Below are positions 5,800-7,898 of a DNA stretch of 7,898 nt, in pieces. The position numbers and the translations under genes are program-made. Source of the stretch: Rubritepida sp. (GTDB lineage: Bacteria; Pseudomonadota; Alphaproteobacteria; Acetobacterales; Acetobacteraceae); assembly GCA_007129145.1 (NCBI GenBank), contig SKWC01000035.1, positions 1-7,898 on the forward strand, given 5' to 3'. Each line of letters opens with the position of its first letter. The stretch's first letter is position 1. Below the pieces are notes generated by a model. The model was not told the DNA's origin. It saw nothing but the letters and a program-made list of their open reading frames with translations, and searched no databases.

Positions 5800-7029
5800 A
5801 TGAATTCCGCCGATTTCCTGCATGTGCTGCGCGAGCGCGGCTTCATCCACCAGATCACCGACGAGGAAGCGCTGGCCGCGCGCCTCTCCGCCGGGCCGGT
5901 CAGCGGCTATATCGGCTTCGACTGCACCGCCGACAGCCTGCATGTGGGCCACCTCGTGCAGATCATGATGCTGCGCTGGCTGGGCCGCACCGGGCACCGC
6001 CCCGTCGTGCTGATGGGCGGCGGCACCACCAAGATCGGCGACCCTTCCGGCCGTGACGAGACCCGCCAGCTGCTGACCGAGGCGCAGATCGAGGCGAACA
6101 AGCTGGGCATCCGCCGCACCTTCGACAGCTTCCTCACCTTCGGCGACGCGCCCGGCCAGGCCATCATGCTCGACAACGCCGGCTGGCTGGATGAGCTGCG
6201 CTACATCCCCTTCCTCCGCGAGGTGGGGCGGCATTTCAGCGTGAACCGCATGCTCAGCATGGACAGCGTGCGCCTGCGCCTCGAACGCGACCAGCCGCTC
6301 AGCTTCATCGAGTTCAACTACATGCTGCTGCAGAGCTACGACTTCCTGGAGCTGCGCCGCCGCCACGGCGTCGCGCTGCAGATGGGCGGCAGCGACCAGT
6401 GGGGCAACATCGTGCTCGGCGCCGACCTGATCCGCCGCATGGACCAGGCCGATGCCTTCGGCCTGACCGCGCCGCTGATCACCACCGCCTCGGGCGCCAA
6501 GATGGGCAAGACGGCGGCCGGCGCGGTGTGGCTGAACCCCGACCGCCTCAGCCCCTATGACTACTGGCAGTTCTGGCGCAACGCCGAGGACGCCGATGTG
6601 GGCCGGTTCCTCGGCCTGTTCACCGACCTGCCGATGGATGAGGTCCGCCGCCTGGGCGCGCTGGCCGGGGCCGAGGTCAATGAGGCGAAGAAGATCCTCG
6701 CCACCGAGGCCACCGCGCTGCTGCATGGCCGCGACGCGGCCGGGACGGCGGCCGAGACCGCGCGCCTGGCCTTCGAGCAGGGTGCCGCGGCCGACACCCT
6801 GCCCAGCATCACCGCCGCCCTCCCGGCGGCGCTGCTCGACCTCGCGGTGCAGGCGGGCCTTGCCGCCAGCAAGGGCGAGGCGCGGCGGCTGATCGCGCAA
6901 AACGGGCTGCGGCTGAACGACGCGCCCGTCAGCGATGCCACCCTCACGCTCACCGCCGATGACCTGCGCGACGGCGCGGCCAAGCTCTCGGCCGGGCGCA
7001 AGAAGCATGTGCTGGTGCGCGCCGCGTGA
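5800..7029 (+). CDS. tyrS: Tyrosyl-tRNA synthetase (tyrosine--tRNA ligase)
   Basis: This is a class I aminoacyl-tRNA synthetase charging tRNA-Tyr in the cytoplasm. I chose the ATG at 5800 (MNSADFLHVLRERGFI, 409 aa); an in-frame GTG at 5758 would add 14 unlikely residues. In order: Tyr37-Ile-Gly-Phe-Asp41 lining the tyrosine pocket; HVGH at 48-51, the HIGH motif; GGGTTKIGDPSGR at 73-85; YDFLEL at 180-185; GGSDQWGNI at 197-205; KMGKT at 234-238, the KMSKS-equivalent loop. The C-terminal S4-like RNA-binding domain spans about 345-405 (ASKGEARRLIAQNGLRLN). Length and motifs fit the bacterial TyrS with an S4 domain. No clear Shine-Dalgarno or T-box-like leader is visible, and only about 50 bp separate it from divergent anmK, so both promoters must be compact. 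The stop codon overlaps the next gene. Confidence 0.97.
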   Translation: MNSADFLHVLRERGFIHQITDEEALAARLSAGPVSGYIGFDCTADSLHVGHLVQIMMLRWLGRTGHRPVVLMGGGTTKIGDPSGRDETRQLLTEAQIEANKLGIRRTFDSFLTFGDAPGQAIMLDNAGWLDELRYIPFLREVGRHFSVNRMLSMDSVRLRLERDQPLSFIEFNYMLLQSYDFLELRRRHGVALQMGGSDQWGNIVLGADLIRRMDQADAFGLTAPLITTASGAKMGKTAAGAVWLNPDRLSPYDYWQFWRNAEDADVGRFLGLFTDLPMDEVRRLGALAGAEVNEAKKILATEATALLHGRDAAGTAAETARLAFEQGAAADTLPSITAALPAALLDLAVQAGLAASKGEARRLIAQNGLRLNDAPVSDATLTLTADDLRDGAAKLSAGRKKHVLVRAA

Positions 7030-7406
7030 TGGAGTTCTTCCACCCGCCGGCCGAGGGCGAGGCGCGCCCCTTCTCGCGCGCCGTGCGGGCGGGTGGGCTT
7101 GTCTTCGTCTCGGGCCACACCGCCCCGCATGACCCCGCGCGCGGCATCCACCGCGGCACAACGCCGGAGGAGGAGGTCCGCAACAGCCTCGCCTTCATCG
7201 CGGGCCTGCTGGCGGAGGCGGGCAGCAGCCTCGCGCGGGTGGTGCAGGTCACGATGCTGATCTCCGACCGCGCCGACTACGCCGCCTGCAACCGCGAATA
7301 TGTGAAGCACTTCCCGAACGGCCTGCCCGCGCGCCACACCGCGCTGTTCGGCGTGCCCACCGAGGCGCGGGTCGGCTTCGCCTGCGTGGCCCTCGCCGGC
7401 GACTGA
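7029..7406 (+). CDS. RidA family protein (YjgF/YER057c/UK114), probably non-canonical
   Basis: The 125-residue protein has the length and fold pattern of the RidA/Rid family: FSRAVRAGGLVFVSGHTAP (15-33), EEEVRNSLAFIAGLLAEAGSSLARVVQVTMLISD (47-80), YVKHFPNGLPARHTALFGVP (91-110). Classical RidA forms trimers and hydrolyses reactive 2-aminoacrylate-type imines. Arg102 in PARHTAL corresponds to the substrate-carboxylate arginine. The acidic residue that classical members carry in the last strand (VEIEAIA) is missing: here the strand reads VGFACVAL (115-122). It is therefore likely one of the Rid subfamilies (Rid4-7-like) with different or no deaminase activity. Its ATG overlaps the tyrS stop (TGATG, 7027-7031), indicating translational coupling; a GTG at 7026 is an alternative start one codon upstream. 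Family assignment is strong, function is open. Confidence 0.88.
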   Translation: MEFFHPPAEGEARPFSRAVRAGGLVFVSGHTAPHDPARGIHRGTTPEEEVRNSLAFIAGLLAEAGSSLARVVQVTMLISDRADYAACNREYVKHFPNGLPARHTALFGVPTEARVGFACVALAGD

Positions 7407-7485
7407 AGGCAGCGCCCTGGGCGGGGGGTCCACAGCCTGCCTGTTTCCGTGGCAGAATGCCCGCAATCAGAAAGGGAGTGCGTCC

Positions 7486-7898
7486 ATGCCCGATCCCACA
7501 CTCGTGATCCGCGGCGGAATGGTCGTGGATGGCAGCGGCGCCGCACCGCGCGAGGCCGATGTCGCCCTGGCCGGTGACCGCATCGCCGCGGTCGGACCGG
7601 GCCTCTCCGCCCCGCGCGGCACGCCCGAGATCGACGCCCGCGGCAAGCTGGTCACGCCGGGCTTCGTGGACATCCACACCCATTACGACGCCCAGGCCAC
7701 CTGGACCTCGGAGATCCTCTCCTCCTCGCTGCATGGCGTGACCACGGCGCTGCTCGGCAATTGCGGCGTGGGCTTCGCGCCATGCCGGCCGGAAAGCCGC
7801 GACATGCTGGTGAAGCTGATGGAGGGGGTCGAGGATCTGCCCGAGGTGGTGTTGACCGAGGGCCTGCCCTGGAACTGGCAGAGCTTCCCCGAATACCT
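7486..7898 (+). CDS. N-acyl-D-amino-acid deacylase family amidohydrolase, N-terminal part (cut by the window edge)
   Basis: This is a metal-dependent amidohydrolase; 137 residues are visible of a protein usually about 480-580 long. The start LVIRGGMVVDGSGAAPREAD is the small beta-sandwich that opens amidohydrolases, followed by GDRIAAVG and GKLVTPGFVDIHTHYDAQ (53-70). His64 and His66 of DIHTH are the metal ligands. GVTTALLGNCGVGFAP (84-99) includes Cys93, matching the zinc-ligand cysteine of D-aminoacylases. EGVEDLPEVVLTEGLPWNWQSFPEY (113-137) is typical of the D-aminoacylase branch rather than dihydropyrimidinases. The likely reaction is removal of the acyl group from N-acyl-D-amino acids, though the family includes other amidases. 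AAAGGGAG (7471-7478) lies 7 bases before the ATG and fixes the start. The 79-bp gap after ridA, with its own strong site, suggests it may be transcribed separately. Confidence 0.9.
   Translation, partial: MPDPTLVIRGGMVVDGSGAAPREADVALAGDRIAAVGPGLSAPRGTPEIDARGKLVTPGFVDIHTHYDAQATWTSEILSSSLHGVTTALLGNCGVGFAPCRPESRDMLVKLMEGVEDLPEVVLTEGLPWNWQSFPEY

Noticed and set aside
6499..6513. KMGKT instead of KMSKS in TyrRS
   Set aside because: From general knowledge this is a common variant in bacterial, especially alphaproteobacterial, TyrRS; it does not suggest a defect.
5761..7161. 466-codon open frame on the minus strand opposite tyrS
   Set aside because: It is a mirror frame of tyrS with Gln/His/Ala/Gly-rich composition, no domain and no start signals.
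7450..7466. Sigma-54-like GG-N10-GC in front of the amidohydrolase
   Set aside because: Only the minimal GG/GC spacing fits (the TTGC half is CCGC), and such matches are frequent by chance at this GC content.

Overview
The window is 7.9 kb of very GC-rich DNA with strong G/C preference at third codon positions. It resembles a chromosome of the Alphaproteobacteria, probably the Rhodospirillales/Acetobacteraceae. This placement is inferred from base composition, the style of the core genes (prs, tyrS, anmK) and the tandem Bug-type binding proteins, which are abundant in that group and in Betaproteobacteria. I see no tRNA, rRNA, CRISPR array, transposase or phage gene.

Layout. (1) Positions 1-1063: the C-terminal half of ribose-phosphate pyrophosphokinase (prs), cut by the window edge, then a histidine-phosphatase-family protein 20 bp downstream. 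(2) Positions 1064-1428: a gene-poor stretch holding one weak small ORF and an inverted repeat just ahead of the next gene. (3) Positions 1429-4410: three consecutive genes for exported TctC/Bug solute-binding proteins, the second and third being close paralogues. They end at a strong intrinsic terminator (4423-4464). No TctA/TctB membrane subunits are in the window. (4) Positions 4465-4620: a short stretch with a ribosome-binding site and a signal-peptide-like start that runs into anmK and looks like a truncated gene. (5) Positions 4621-5748, minus strand: anmK, which recycles anhydro-N-acetylmuramic acid from peptidoglycan. (6) Divergent from anmK: tyrS (tyrosyl-tRNA synthetase), overlapped by a RidA-family gene. 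(7) Positions 7486 to the end: the start of an amidohydrolase of the N-acyl-D-amino-acid deacylase type, preceded by its own good ribosome-binding site.

The genes divide into a PRPP/phosphatase pair, an exported binding-protein operon, a cell-wall recycling gene, and a tyrS-ridA-deacylase run. Most of this is ordinary housekeeping and transport. The parts worth a second look are the Bug array with near-identical DNA blocks and a possible fourth, broken leader; the RidA protein lacking the usual acidic residue; and the small ORF after the phosphatase. I did not find a convincing new multi-gene system.
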